A DNA stretch of 37,715 nucleotides from positions 1-37,715 of the forward strand of contig WFXU01000059.1 in the NCBI GenBank assembly GCA_015490455.1, in the 5' to 3' direction. The DNA comes from Hyphomicrobiales bacterium (lineage in GTDB: Bacteria > Pseudomonadota > Alphaproteobacteria > Rhizobiales > Devosiaceae). Below the pieces are notes generated by a model that did not search any database, was not told the origin of the DNA, and was given only the letters and a program-made list of their open reading frames with translations. This document shows, one piece after another, positions 17,068-26,080 of this stretch. Each line of letters begins with the position of its first letter. The first letter of the stretch is position 1. The position numbers and the translations under genes are program-made.

Positions 17068-17643
17068 TTACTCAGTCAGAATATAGGAATTTTCGGCAAG
17101 ATTAGAGCAATTTAATTTAGTTAGAATTTCACTATAAACAGACCACATAGCGGGAAAGGGCGGAGCAATTCGCACCACAACAAAAATTTCATTGCGTGGC
17201 GATTCAACAATTATCAAATTTTCTTGCATTTCTAATTGTTGCTCGGCAAGTAATCTGGTTTGTGACGGGTTAAATATTCCCAATTGCAAAAAATTATCAC
17301 TACTGGATCTACCCGTAGTGCTGTAAATTGCTACCCCATTTTTATCAAACACACCTATTGACCAAAAATCGCTGGTCAGTTGACCGCTTAAAAATCCTGG
17401 CCCCATAGATAGATCAAGACGGCAAACCGCATAGGCTAATTCCGGATCCAGATTGAGAATATTATCACTATTTGCTACCGGCCTATCCAAAATAACAACC
17501 TCACCTATGGGGGCGATTTTAGCAAAAATATTCCATATGCTGGAGGGAGAAAAAACCGGCAGTAATAAAATAATGCTCAGATGTAATATTAAACCAAATA
17601 TTATTCCGGCAAATAATGTAAGAAATGTCTTTATCATTCGCAC
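17068..17643 (-). CDS. DUF1254-type membrane-anchored protein
   Basis: 191 residues. An N-terminal transmembrane helix (about 7-30) is followed by a domain with LDPELAYAVCRLDLSMGP and FWSIGVFDKNGVAIYSTTGRSS, the pattern of the short DUF1254 proteins that accompany DUF1214 proteins in Hyphomicrobiales. It is probably anchored in the inner membrane facing the periplasm. It overlaps the DUF1214 gene by ten bases and is the third gene of the PBP operon. Function is unknown. Confidence 0.7.
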   Translation of the reverse strand: MRMIKTFLTLFAGIIFGLILHLSIILLLPVFSPSSIWNIFAKIAPIGEVVILDRPVANSDNILNLDPELAYAVCRLDLSMGPGFLSGQLTSDFWSIGVFDKNGVAIYSTTGRSSSDNFLQLGIFNPSQTRLLAEQQLEMQENLIIVESPRNEIFVVVRIAPPFPAMWSVYSEILTKLNCSNLAENSYILTE

Positions 17644-18212
17644 CCCATTTTTTTTATGGAGGGCATTTTAATGATTTTGCTGCCAAAACCAGCCAAAATG
17701 GGAGCGTCATAAAATGTCAAAACTAATTCAAAAGGCCCATTGCCAGAAATCTCCAGCCAATTTTTAGATTTTAATTTTTTGCCAATAAAAATTATAAAAG
17801 TGCCATCATTATTTCTTACTAGCCGCCTGCTTTGTAGATTTGTTTTTTTGCCTTTAGGTGTTATTAAACCCTTTTTTATAGAAACCGCCCTTAATGTCCA
17901 AAGAGCAGCAACTGGCGTATCACCCTCTAAAATATAATTACATTCGCGCAATAATATATCGCCCTTATCATCTCTTTGCGCAATAAATTCTACCCCCTCA
18001 GCTCTGCCCAATTGCAAATTATTACTTAGAGCAACAAATGCTCTTGTATATGGATCAGGATTTGGTGCACCTACCTTTGGCCAGGCAGTCCATTCATTTC
18101 GATGATAAGTTCCTATAAATTTTCCATCATTTAGCGAATAATATGTTAATCCCAGCCCAATAATTAGCGAACTTAATAAAAAAATTAAAAATTTTGGAGT
18201 TAAATCCCTCAC
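17634..18212 (-). CDS. DUF1214-type membrane-anchored protein
   Basis: 192 residues. An N-terminal membrane helix (about 8-27) precedes a DUF1214-like beta-rich domain, with the typical start NEWTAWPKVGAPNPDPYTRAF (given here as key residues W42-P-K and DPYTRA) and the later GPFELVLTFYDAP segment near 165. It lies between the class A PBP gene (4-base overlap, ATGA) and the DUF1254 gene (10-base overlap), so the three are translationally coupled. An envelope role linked to wall synthesis is inference from this operon. Confidence 0.75.
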   Translation of the reverse strand: MRDLTPKFLIFLLSSLIIGLGLTYYSLNDGKFIGTYHRNEWTAWPKVGAPNPDPYTRAFVALSNNLQLGRAEGVEFIAQRDDKGDILLRECNYILEGDTPVAALWTLRAVSIKKGLITPKGKKTNLQSRRLVRNNDGTFIIFIGKKLKSKNWLEISGNGPFELVLTFYDAPILAGFGSKIIKMPSIKKMGCE

Positions 18213-20380
18213 TCTTTGCCACCCGCAACATTAATTTTATTTTTTTCCGCCTTTTGCCTATTTATCAATTTCATTTGCAAATTCAGCATGGTTGACAATT
18301 CAAGCAATTTTTGCGCGGCTTTTGGTTGTAAAATTGGAGCACGATTATGGACTATATTTTCTTTATTTTCTTCAGTTTCCTGTGCAATTATGAAGGGGCG
18401 CGGCTCAAAATCAACACCGAATAAAGGCTTAACTTCAATATTTATGTGTGCAAGCTCCATAAATTTTTGCCAAATTGTTGCTGGCAAAGAGCCTCCCGTT
18501 AAACGGTTTGTTTCCAAATAATTATCATTTCCCATCCACACACCCGCAACATAATTTCCGCTAAAGCCAACAAACCACGCATCACGATAAGAAGATGTTG
18601 TTCCGGTTTTACCCGCCACTGGCACACCTTCAACATTTGCCCGCCTGCCAGTGCCGGCTACAACAACATTTCGCATCATCTGGTTCATATATTTTGCCAC
18701 TTCTTCGCTTAAAACACGCTCCCTTTTATTATATTCCTTACTATCATAAACAACCTCCCCTTGCAGATTTGTTATACGCGAAATTGCCTTTGGCTCAGTC
18801 TTATATCCACCCGATGCAAATGCTCCATAGGCCGCAACCATATCAAGCACGCTGACAGAAGCAACACCTAATGCTAAAGAGCGCGTTATTGGAAAATCAT
18901 TTCTTATTCCTAATCTATGCGCCATATCGGCAATTGGTTTTCGTCCGGTTATTCTGGATAATCTTACCGGAACAGTATTAATTGAGCGGGTAAAAGCATT
19001 CATTAACGTAACTGTTCCGCGATAGGAGCGATTATAATTTTGTGGGCACCAATTGCCAATACATACCGGACTATCGCTAATTGTGCTTTTGGGAGTAAAT
19101 TTACCGGTTTCAAAGGCTATGGCATATACAAATGGCTTAAAGGCAGAGCCCGGCTGGCGTGTTGGGCTTATCGCCCTATTATATTGGCTTTTGCCATAAT
19201 CAAGCCCCCCAACCATAGCTCTTACAACTCCATTTAGGTCTGTTACCACCATTGCAGCTTGTTCTACCGCATATTTTTCTCCACTTTCACGAATTGTAGA
19301 TATTACTGCCTCTTTAGCAAAAGATTGTAATATTGGGTCAAATCCGGTGCGCACAATAAAACTAATCTCATCTCTGCCTTCCACTATTTTCTTGGCTTCC
19401 AAAAAAGCCCAATCAAGAAAATAATTTGGGTAATCTATCTCATCTAGACGTTCAATATGTTTTGCCGGATTTTTTCTAGCCTTTGTTACCTGCCCTTCGG
19501 TCAAATATCCAGCTTCAACCATATTGGTTAATACTTCATTTGCCCTGCCGCGTGCGGCTGCCAAATCAATATGGGGAGCATATCGGCTTGGTGCCTTAAA
19601 CATTCCTGCAAACATTGCCGCTTCTGCCAAAGTTAAATCGGTTACATTTTTACCAAAATAATATTCTGCGGCCGCTGCAACGCCAAAATTGCCTGCCCCT
19701 AAATAGGCCCTGTCAAAATATAATTTTAATATTTCATCCTTTGAATAATGCGCCTCAATCCACAAAGATAAAAAGGCCTCCTTTATTTTTCTGGAAAATG
19801 TGCGTTCAGAAGATAAAAATAGATTTTTTGCCAATTGCTGGGTAATAGAAGAGCCACCCTCAACCACAGCATTTGCCCTTACATTAGCAATAAAAGCACG
19901 GAAAATACCAATGAAATCAATACCAAAATGCTCATAAAACCTTCTATCCTCTGTTGCTAAAGTAGCCTTTATTAGATAATCGGGTAATTGTTCTAACTCT
20001 ATGGAATCATCAGAGCGAATACCGCGCCTGCCAATTTCATTGCCATAGCGGTCCAGAAAAATAAATGAATAATCCTCAGCCTTATTAAACTCACCCGATG
20101 CTGTTTCATCAAATGCGGGTATTGCCAATGATAACATTAATAATGCTCCGATTGCAGCAAAGGAAAATATATCAGATAATATTTCTACAAATATTCGTCT
20201 AAACCCAGAAATATGGAAAATAGACATTATATCTTCAAAACGCGTATAAGCGCGCCCCAAAGATTTGAAAAAATCATATGAACTAGAATCCAGCCAGGCA
20301 TCAAATTGCAAAAGCCAATTTCGCTTTATCCGTTTATTTTTATTTTTTTCTTCGTTTTGCACTCTATTGTCCCAGAACAA
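18209..20380 (-). CDS. Class A penicillin-binding protein (transglycosylase/transpeptidase)
   Basis: About 723 residues, bifunctional peptidoglycan synthase of the inner membrane. A cytoplasmic N-terminal stretch of some 65 residues precedes the single transmembrane helix (about 70-90). The GT51 glycosyltransferase domain (about 105-280) has catalytic E144 in ATEDRRFYEHFG and the EGGSSITQQLAKNLFL motif. The transpeptidase domain has S412-A-F-K415, S466-I-N468 and K591-T-G-T, so both activities look intact. The start is uncertain: the reading used here begins with TTG at 20380 without a clear ribosome binding site, and a GTG at 20362 is possible. It heads an operon with the DUF1214 and DUF1254 genes. 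Confidence 0.9.
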   Translation of the reverse strand: MFWDNRVQNEEKNKNKRIKRNWLLQFDAWLDSSSYDFFKSLGRAYTRFEDIMSIFHISGFRRIFVEILSDIFSFAAIGALLMLSLAIPAFDETASGEFNKAEDYSFIFLDRYGNEIGRRGIRSDDSIELEQLPDYLIKATLATEDRRFYEHFGIDFIGIFRAFIANVRANAVVEGGSSITQQLAKNLFLSSERTFSRKIKEAFLSLWIEAHYSKDEILKLYFDRAYLGAGNFGVAAAAEYYFGKNVTDLTLAEAAMFAGMFKAPSRYAPHIDLAAARGRANEVLTNMVEAGYLTEGQVTKARKNPAKHIERLDEIDYPNYFLDWAFLEAKKIVEGRDEISFIVRTGFDPILQSFAKEAVISTIRESGEKYAVEQAAMVVTDLNGVVRAMVGGLDYGKSQYNRAISPTRQPGSAFKPFVYAIAFETGKFTPKSTISDSPVCIGNWCPQNYNRSYRGTVTLMNAFTRSINTVPVRLSRITGRKPIADMAHRLGIRNDFPITRSLALGVASVSVLDMVAAYGAFASGGYKTEPKAISRITNLQGEVVYDSKEYNKRERVLSEEVAKYMNQMMRNVVVAGTGRRANVEGVPVAGKTGTTSSYRDAWFVGFSGNYVAGVWMGNDNYLETNRLTGGSLPATIWQKFMELAHINIEVKPLFGVDFEPRPFIIAQETEENKENIVHNRAPILQPKAAQKLLELSTMLNLQMKLINRQKAEKNKINVAGGKE

Positions 20381-20542
20381 ATATTGACTAGCTCAATTAA
20401 TCACATAATTTTTAACTTTAATCTTTATTTTATTGGCAAAAAAATGAAATTTTGGGGAAATATTAGACATTAAAGATGGGTTTAGCGCAATTGCAACAAA
20501 CAAATATCTAATATTGTTAATGAGCCACTATAATACTCCCCT

Positions 20543-21952
20543 TTAACGATAGTTAATCTGCATTATTATAATTTCCAACGTGCTTTTGCCCGGATTATAT
20601 ATATTATAAGCCAATCCTTGCTCTATTGAGGCGGTTTTATTCTCATTAAGGGTTATGATTTTTTCACCAAGCCGCAACTTTGCCGTGCCGCGCACAACAA
20701 ATAAATTCACAATTTGGCAATCTTTTTCCCGCAATGGAAAATCTTTACCTGGCTTTATAAATAAGCGCTTTATCAGCAAATTTTCTTCATCAAGAACTAT
20801 AGAATAATTCCCCCATTCTTTATGGATGATCAAACTTCTTTGGGTGAATGGAGCAGTCTTTGAATTATTTCCTAATTTTTCTACAATATTGCCAATATGT
20901 TGCGTAGCTGCAATATTCCCTACATAAACAACATCTTCGCTGGCAATAATTGCGATATTATCAACTCCATCAACAACAATGTGGGTCTTTTCAGAAAATA
21001 TGAGAGAATTTTTACTATTGCTAATAGTAGCCGAGCCGATTTGTAAATTATTATTTTTACCGCGCTTTTTATTTCTCCACACAGATTCCCATGATCCTAA
21101 ATCATCCCACTCAATTGGCGAAGGGACAATAGCTGCCAATTTGGTTTTTTCAAAAATAGCTTTATCAATTGAGATGGGGGGCGAAGTTAAAAAGGATTTT
21201 TCTTCAAGTTTAATAAAGGGATAATCTATTTGTGCTTGCTTAACGGATCTCTTGGCATTGGTAAAAATTTTTGGTGTAATTTTTTTACATTCGTGCAAAA
21301 AAACATCGCTGGAAAATAAAAACATACCCGAATTCCAATAATAATCGCCGCTAAAAAGCATTTTTCTTGCCTTTTCTAAATTTGGCTTTTCAATAAATTT
21401 CTCAACCAAATATGCTTTTTCAGCTTTTATTTCATGCGCCCTTATTTTGCGCGCCTTTATATATCCAAATCCGGTTTCTGGCCTATTTGGCTTAATTCCA
21501 AATGTTACTAAATATCCATTTTTTGCACCCTGTTTTGCAATTTTTAACGCGTTCAAATAAGCATTATCCACTTTTATAATATGATCCGATGGTAAGATAT
21601 GGATTAACTTATCCTTCTCATCTTTTGCGGCAATAAGACTAGCAGCAATAATTGCGGGTGCAGTATTTCTAATGGCGGGTTCAACTATTATTGCTGCAGG
21701 CTCTATTCCCATTTCAGCTGCCTGCTCAACAACCAAAAATTGATGTTCAATATTGGTGAGAATAATCGGTTTTTCATAAAATGACTCATCATTTATACGA
21801 ATTAAAGTCTGCTGAAAAAGGCTCAGCCCATTAAATAATGGCAAAAATTGCTTTGGGCGAGATAAGCGCGATATAGGCCAAAGCCTTGCTCCCCTTCCCC
21901 CAGCAAGGATTATGGGGGTAATTAGATCATTATTTTCAATATTAGCGCTCAT
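20543..21952 (-). CDS. manC: Mannose-1-phosphate guanylyltransferase / mannose-6-phosphate isomerase
   Basis: 469 residues, type II bifunctional enzyme making GDP-mannose for polysaccharide or LPS synthesis. The nucleotidyltransferase domain (about 1-300) has LAGGRGARLWPISR and RPKQFLPL (about 17-40), FGIKPNRPETGFGYI and the sugar-binding FIEKP. The C-terminal cupin (about 370-465) has the IVNLFVVRGTAKLRLGEK pattern of the isomerase half. It lies immediately downstream of the cas operon on the same strand with a 125-base gap. With galE and galU on the other side of the CRISPR island it suggests a nucleotide-sugar neighbourhood that the island may have split. Confidence 0.92.
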   Translation of the reverse strand: MSANIENNDLITPIILAGGRGARLWPISRLSRPKQFLPLFNGLSLFQQTLIRINDESFYEKPIILTNIEHQFLVVEQAAEMGIEPAAIIVEPAIRNTAPAIIAASLIAAKDEKDKLIHILPSDHIIKVDNAYLNALKIAKQGAKNGYLVTFGIKPNRPETGFGYIKARKIRAHEIKAEKAYLVEKFIEKPNLEKARKMLFSGDYYWNSGMFLFSSDVFLHECKKITPKIFTNAKRSVKQAQIDYPFIKLEEKSFLTSPPISIDKAIFEKTKLAAIVPSPIEWDDLGSWESVWRNKKRGKNNNLQIGSATISNSKNSLIFSEKTHIVVDGVDNIAIIASEDVVYVGNIAATQHIGNIVEKLGNNSKTAPFTQRSLIIHKEWGNYSIVLDEENLLIKRLFIKPGKDFPLREKDCQIVNLFVVRGTAKLRLGEKIITLNENKTASIEQGLAYNIYNPGKSTLEIIIMQINYR

Positions 21953-22077
21953 TAATACAGCTTGCCTTTAGAATATTATCAACTAAACTCATCATCTAAC
22001 AGAGTAAAATACCCTCCTTACAGCATATTTAATATTTTAATGGCGTTAGAGCATAAATCATATATGGAATATATGAA

Positions 22078-23001
22078 TTATAATATTCTCATTTCATAGC
22101 GCCCCTGCCCAATAACTGCCCCTCGCCCAACATGACAAAATTGTCCAATTTGCAATAATTCCCAAATAGGCTCAATTTCGCCAGAAATGGAAATTTGCCC
22201 AACCACCGCACGATTAACCAATTTACTCCTTTGCCTATTTGACCAGCGGGTACTAACGGAAGGAAATAGCTCCCCAGTCCAATAATCCAGCCCCTTCCAA
22301 TATTCGCTTAACTCCTGCCAATTTACATTTAGTTCCACATCCTGCCACCTGGCCAAGCCATCTATGCGTCGTGCTAAACGCCCAACCAATGAATAAGGCT
22401 CATCTAAAATATTATTCCGACCCGTTGTATCAAGCGGTGTAATAAAATTTAGTTCAACAGAATTGGGCGCCTTTATCGGCTTTATCCCTTTGATAGTTGC
22501 AACCCTCACTGTAGCTATTTCTATCTTTGGCAAAAAACTGCCGGCGGCTAATTTTTTCCAGTCAACACCAAACCGCAAAGCCTTAACCAAACTTTCCCTA
22601 GCCGGCATCAGCCACTCACACGCAAAACCAAATATGCCAAGTTTAATGATTAAATCCTGCCCCCTTTTATCTGAAGAAAAAATATAAGGTTTTGGCAGCC
22701 CATGTTTGCCAAAGCGCAATTGTTCCCAAAAAAATATATTTAGCGCACATGGCGGAGACCAAGAACACGCCTTTTCTTCCAGCGCATTTTGTGATGCGCC
22801 TTTCATTAGTTCGCTGCCCCAAGCGCGGCGAATAAAAGATAATGTTTCTTCATTCTCTAGCAAAAATCCGTAAAAAGGGATTATGACCTCAACTTGCTGC
22901 ATAAACCATCTTTTCGCCAATTCCGAAAGCGAAATTTGCTGCTCTGGCTCATCCAGCCTTTGTTGTACTGGTGATAAATATTTTTCACTCACAATAGCCA
23001 A
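22078..23001 (-). CDS. cas6: CRISPR pre-crRNA endoribonuclease Cas6
   Basis: 307 residues, RAMP-fold endoribonuclease that cuts the CRISPR transcript within each repeat. The C-terminal domain has the family pattern: LARRIDGLARW, then RWSNRQRSKL (about 250-260), GQISISGEIEPIWELLQIGQ and the glycine-rich loop GRGAVIGQGRY (292-302) at the end. KHGLPKPYIF (about 99-108) also fits Cas6. The start is TTG at 23001 with GGAG five bases upstream; it overlaps cas2 by 13 bases. I cannot assign the catalytic residues with confidence. This form of Cas6 is usual beside type III and RT-containing systems. An 8-nt handle ATAGAAAC at the repeat end fits Cas6 cleavage. Confidence 0.85.
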   Translation of the reverse strand: MAIVSEKYLSPVQQRLDEPEQQISLSELAKRWFMQQVEVIIPFYGFLLENEETLSFIRRAWGSELMKGASQNALEEKACSWSPPCALNIFFWEQLRFGKHGLPKPYIFSSDKRGQDLIIKLGIFGFACEWLMPARESLVKALRFGVDWKKLAAGSFLPKIEIATVRVATIKGIKPIKAPNSVELNFITPLDTTGRNNILDEPYSLVGRLARRIDGLARWQDVELNVNWQELSEYWKGLDYWTGELFPSVSTRWSNRQRSKLVNRAVVGQISISGEIEPIWELLQIGQFCHVGRGAVIGQGRYEMRIL

Positions 23002-23273
23002 TATTCTCCATCTTCAGGAATTGGCGCCCCCCCATAAGCTAAACTATGGCGTAGTCCGACTTTAGAAAGCGCATACATACGTAAACTATCTCCCTCATCA
23101 AGATAGATTGATATTTTTCTAAATAATTTTTTGGCCTCTCCCTCACTCATTCTGGCCTCAAACACGCTTTTTTGCACCCGCACCGCTCGCTCTTCTAATA
23201 AGGCAGAAACCTTTCGCCTTGTCTTTGCCCTGACAATATCATAGCAAAATATCACCGTTAACGCGGTTTCCAT
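22989..23273 (-). CDS. cas2: CRISPR adaptation protein Cas2
   Basis: 94 residues from the ATG at 23273 (METALTVIFCYDI); a longer frame to 23333 would run into the cas1 gene. It has the ferredoxin-like fold of Cas2 with the conserved Asp D12 in CYDI at the end of strand 1 and RVQKSVFEARM (about 32-42). Cas2 dimers bridge two Cas1 dimers in the integration complex. It lies 16 bases after the RT-cas1 stop and overlaps cas6 by 13 bases, giving the order RT-cas1, cas2, cas6 in one operon. Confidence 0.9.
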   Translation of the reverse strand: METALTVIFCYDIVRAKTRRKVSALLEERAVRVQKSVFEARMSEGEAKKLFRKISIYLDEGDSLRMYALSKVGLRHSLAYGGAPIPEDGEYWLL

Positions 23274-23289
23274 AATATTTTTCCTACCT

Positions 23290-25323
23290 TTAATAGTCCA
23301 TAATATAGGGTTTATATTGCTCTCTACCCTCAATATGGGCTACCAGCAAAAATGCTTGTTCGGAAATAATATGGCGCCATTTACGCCTTTTCCCGCTTAT
23401 TTGGCTCTTAACCGGGCGAGATGCAGCCCTTTCATAGGCTCTAATCAAACCCTTTACAGCCTCTCCCATCATGCGTTTTTCGCCAGTTGGTAATGTTGCA
23501 AACATATGTTGAGAAACTATGCGTGAATTTATTACACTAACAACCACGCTCTCACATAAAGGTGCGCGAAATTCCTCCATTAAATCATAGGCCAGTGCAT
23601 CACGATCTTTATATGTTTCGTGCAAAATGCCAAATCCGGGATGCAATCCCGCCCGCTCTAAACAAACAGTTACATCACGCGCCAGCATATTTGCAGTCAT
23701 ATTAAACATAATGTTAACACCGCTAATTTTCCCCCTTCTGTCACGTTTTGAGAAATTAAATCCATATTTCAGCATACGCCCTATAGCAGGCCAATATAAG
23801 GCTGTTGCTCTACCTTCAAGACCCATTAAATATTCAATATTTTCCTGATGTTTTATATTGCGGATAAGATTATTTATCTGGCTAAGAGCCTTTAGCGTTT
23901 CTTTATCTTGTCTTGCACGGTTTAAGCGGTGCAAAAGCGCGCGCTGGTTACGCACCCGCCCATTAACAAAGGCCTTTGCCAATTCTAACCTTTTTTCCTC
24001 ATCAAGAATAAATTTTGCCTGCAAGAAATGTCTTTTTGCCCTTGCTCCATATCTTGGCGCAACCCAGCCCAAAGTTTCTCCCCAACCATTAACATAGGCC
24101 AATGGCGTATCAGAAGCCAAAGCCAAATTAATAGCACAATTATCAACTTCAGCCTTTGGGCCAACTTCTATTCTATCGACCTCCCTACTGGGAATTGCTA
24201 AAATTTCCCGCCATTCATCCCCATCAAAACCGATTATTTTTTCTTCAACCACAAAAGCCTGATTGCGAACAGAGAGCCTTCTTTTTGCCTCCATTATATA
24301 TAGGACTCTTAATCCGGGTTGTAATCCGGCATGTCTTTTGCGCTCTAATTCTTCCTCTGCTAATTGTTGTTTTGCTAAATTTTCCGCATCAATATTATTA
24401 ATACGCCGCATGAGGGTGAGAATTTCATTTTCTTCTTTTTTTTCTTCTGCTTTCACTACGAGCGATCGCACAAACATATGTCCTAAAAAGCGGAAACCTT
24501 TTTCAAAACTAACTATTTTTGTTTTATCTTTATTTATTTTTAGGTCATGTTCTGCTAGCAAATTTCTAGCCTTTTCTAGGGCCTTTTGTGCATTTGGTGC
24601 ATCTTCACAAATAATTACAAAATCATCGGCATAGCGCACTATTCTTGCCCCTTTTTCTGCAAATGCCTCATCTAGTCTATCAAGATATAAATTTGCCAAA
24701 AGCGGAGAAAGCGGGCTTCCTTGCGCTAGCCCTTTACCATTTGTTCCGCCATGTTCAAGCCACAGGCTTATTAGTTCAGTCAAAGGGCCTTTGCTCATAG
24801 ATTGGGCTAATCTTTCTAATAATTTTTTATGCAGCACATTTTCAAAAAAGCCCTCTATATCCGCATCAACTACCCATGCACCTCCCATTCTTTGCAAAAA
24901 TGATATACGCGATACAGCCTGTTCAACAGATTTGCCCCTCCTATAGCCAAAACTACTATCCTCAAATTCCTCGTCTAAAAGCGGTGTCAAAATATTATTT
25001 ACCGAAGTCTGTATCACGCGATCAACAATGCTGGGTATTACCAATTGCCGTTTGGAACCGTCTTTTTTTGGGATTTGCACATAGCGCAAAGGTGCGGGAG
25101 AATATTTACCTTCGCGCAACTTTTTACTTAATTTCACCAATCGGTCATTAACACCTTTTTGAAATTGCTCAAGACTAATATTGTCGCCGCCGGCGCAGCC
25201 ACCATTTTTCCAGACGTGCGACCAGGCGGAGAGGAGGTTGTTCAGCGAAATAGCCTTTTTGAACAGGTCATGATCGTCAATTAGCTCTGTGCGGAAATTT
25301 GTTGAAAACCCTTTATTTTTCAT
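23290..25323 (-). CDS. cas1: Reverse transcriptase-Cas1 fusion protein
   Basis: 677 residues. The N-terminal part (about 40-310) is a group II intron-like reverse transcriptase: FGYRRGKS (125-132), DADIEGFF with D153/D155, QGSPLSPLLANLYL (201-214), the catalytic YADD (231-234) and the GFRFLGH motif (276-282). After a charged linker, Cas1 (about 340-677) has metal-ligand residues E503 (GLEGRATALYW), H568 (FGILHET) and D580 with EEFR, so both halves look active. In known systems such fusions, with Cas2, can take spacers from RNA. The ATG at 25323 is chosen: AGAGGA lies six bases upstream and a candidate promoter overlaps the longer frame starting at 25377. There is no Cas6 domain in the fusion; Cas6 is separate. 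Confidence 0.95.
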   Translation of the reverse strand: MKNKGFSTNFRTELIDDHDLFKKAISLNNLLSAWSHVWKNGGCAGGDNISLEQFQKGVNDRLVKLSKKLREGKYSPAPLRYVQIPKKDGSKRQLVIPSIVDRVIQTSVNNILTPLLDEEFEDSSFGYRRGKSVEQAVSRISFLQRMGGAWVVDADIEGFFENVLHKKLLERLAQSMSKGPLTELISLWLEHGGTNGKGLAQGSPLSPLLANLYLDRLDEAFAEKGARIVRYADDFVIICEDAPNAQKALEKARNLLAEHDLKINKDKTKIVSFEKGFRFLGHMFVRSLVVKAEEKKEENEILTLMRRINNIDAENLAKQQLAEEELERKRHAGLQPGLRVLYIMEAKRRLSVRNQAFVVEEKIIGFDGDEWREILAIPSREVDRIEVGPKAEVDNCAINLALASDTPLAYVNGWGETLGWVAPRYGARAKRHFLQAKFILDEEKRLELAKAFVNGRVRNQRALLHRLNRARQDKETLKALSQINNLIRNIKHQENIEYLMGLEGRATALYWPAIGRMLKYGFNFSKRDRRGKISGVNIMFNMTANMLARDVTVCLERAGLHPGFGILHETYKDRDALAYDLMEEFRAPLCESVVVSVINSRIVSQHMFATLPTGEKRMMGEAVKGLIRAYERAASRPVKSQISGKRRKWRHIISEQAFLLVAHIEGREQYKPYIMDY

Positions 25324-25348
25324 AATTTCCTCTTGGAATTTTTTATAA

Positions 25349-25377
25349 ATTATTGTATATTTTTGTTGAAAGTGCAA
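25349..25377 (-). promoter_or_regulatory. Candidate promoter of the RT-cas1-cas2-cas6 operon
   Basis: On the minus strand TTGCAC (25377-25372) and AATAAT (25354-25349) are separated by exactly 17 bases. Transcription would begin near 25342, about 20 bases before the chosen ATG, which leaves room for the AGAGGA site only. This supports the start at 25323. Confidence 0.45.
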
Positions 25378-25486
25378 GCATTTTTTGTTAGGTTCTTGCT
25401 TTGTTCCTTTTTTTGAGGGAGGTGAGTTGATGGTTTTGGAAAGAGGCCAAAATTATTTAATTGACAGAATGGCTTGCACAGGGTGG
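25378..25486 (+). promoter_or_regulatory. CRISPR leader
   Basis: AT-rich DNA between the cas operon and the first repeat, on the side opposite the degenerate repeat, so this should be the leader. It contains TTTTGG-N7-CCAAAA (25434-25452), a small inverted repeat that could be a binding site. TTGATG (25427-25432) with AATTAT (25451-25456) is a weak promoter candidate for the array. TTGACA at 25461-25466 has no fitting -10. Strand follows the repeat end GAAAC. Confidence 0.5.
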
Positions 25487-25941
25487 GTTGCCGGCAACGT
25501 CGCTTTTTCACGCGGATAGAAACGGACTGCCCAAACACATTCTTAACCTCCGTATGTTGCCGGCAACGTCGCTTTTTCACGCGGATAGAAACCATTTGGT
25601 CAATGTTATTTAGATTGTTATTTGTTGCCGGCAACGTCGCTTTTTCACGCGGATAGAAACTTCTGGCATGGTTAGAAAGCGGCAGTAGCCGTAGTTGCCG
25701 GCAACGTCGCTTTTTCACGCGGATAGAAACTACAAATTTGATATAAATATATCATTAACTAAGTTACCGGCAACGTCGCTTTTTCACGCGGATAGAAACC
25801 GATACCCTGCGGATTGACATAATACCCTAGTGGTTACCGGCAACGTCGCTTTTTCACGCGGATAGAAACCCCTCATTTTCAAGGATTCTTGTCGACTCCA
25901 CGCCGTTGCCGGTAACGCCGCTTTTTCGTGCGCCCACGCAG
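25487..25941 (+). CRISPR. CRISPR array, six intact 37-bp repeats plus one degenerate repeat
   Basis: Intact repeats start at 25487, 25556, 25624, 25694, 25763 and 25833, each 37 bp. They begin GTTGCCGGCAAC and end CGCGGATAGAAAC. A degenerate seventh copy starts at 25905 (GTTGCCGGTAACGCCGC, then diverging). The six spacers are 32, 31, 33, 32, 33 and 35 bp. The first twelve bases form a perfect palindrome in repeats 1-4; repeats 5-6 carry GTTACC instead. The degenerate copy at the right, the GAAAC end and the divergent cas operon at the left all put the leader on the left with plus-strand transcription. The last eight bases ATAGAAAC would form the crRNA 5' handle. Confidence 0.97.
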
Positions 25942-25960
25942 AACTAATATATTTCTGGCT

Positions 25961-26016
25961 TCGTCTTCTGCCTTCTGATTTCTGGTTTCTGGCTTACGAC
26001 TTCTGATTTCTGACTT
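25961..26016. repeat. Imperfect TTCTGAY heptamer tract
   Basis: Imperfect repeats of CTTCTGATTTCTGGTTTCTGG and related heptamers (shown here as CTTCTGATTTCTGG). The same simple repeat lies at 461-500, 10478-10494 (reverse) and 37379-37419 (reverse). Here the 30-bp conserved partner sequence is missing. Confidence 0.6.
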
Positions 26017-26080
26017 GACCTTGCTCCTATAAATGGTCCAGATTTATGTAGAGTCTACCAACTTCATTGCAGCAGATTTA

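Noticed and set aside
25324-25377. N-terminal extension of RT-Cas1
   Set aside because: A better start with AGAGGA lies at 25323, and a 17-spaced promoter overlaps the extension.
25461-25489. TTGACA at 25461 as the array promoter
   Set aside because: The -10 would fall at 25484-25489 (TGGGTT), at the edge of the first repeat, and does not resemble a -10 element.
25350-25718. Minus-strand open frame through the CRISPR array
   Set aside because: It consists of translated repeats (KKRRCRQ) and spacers; the array explains it fully.
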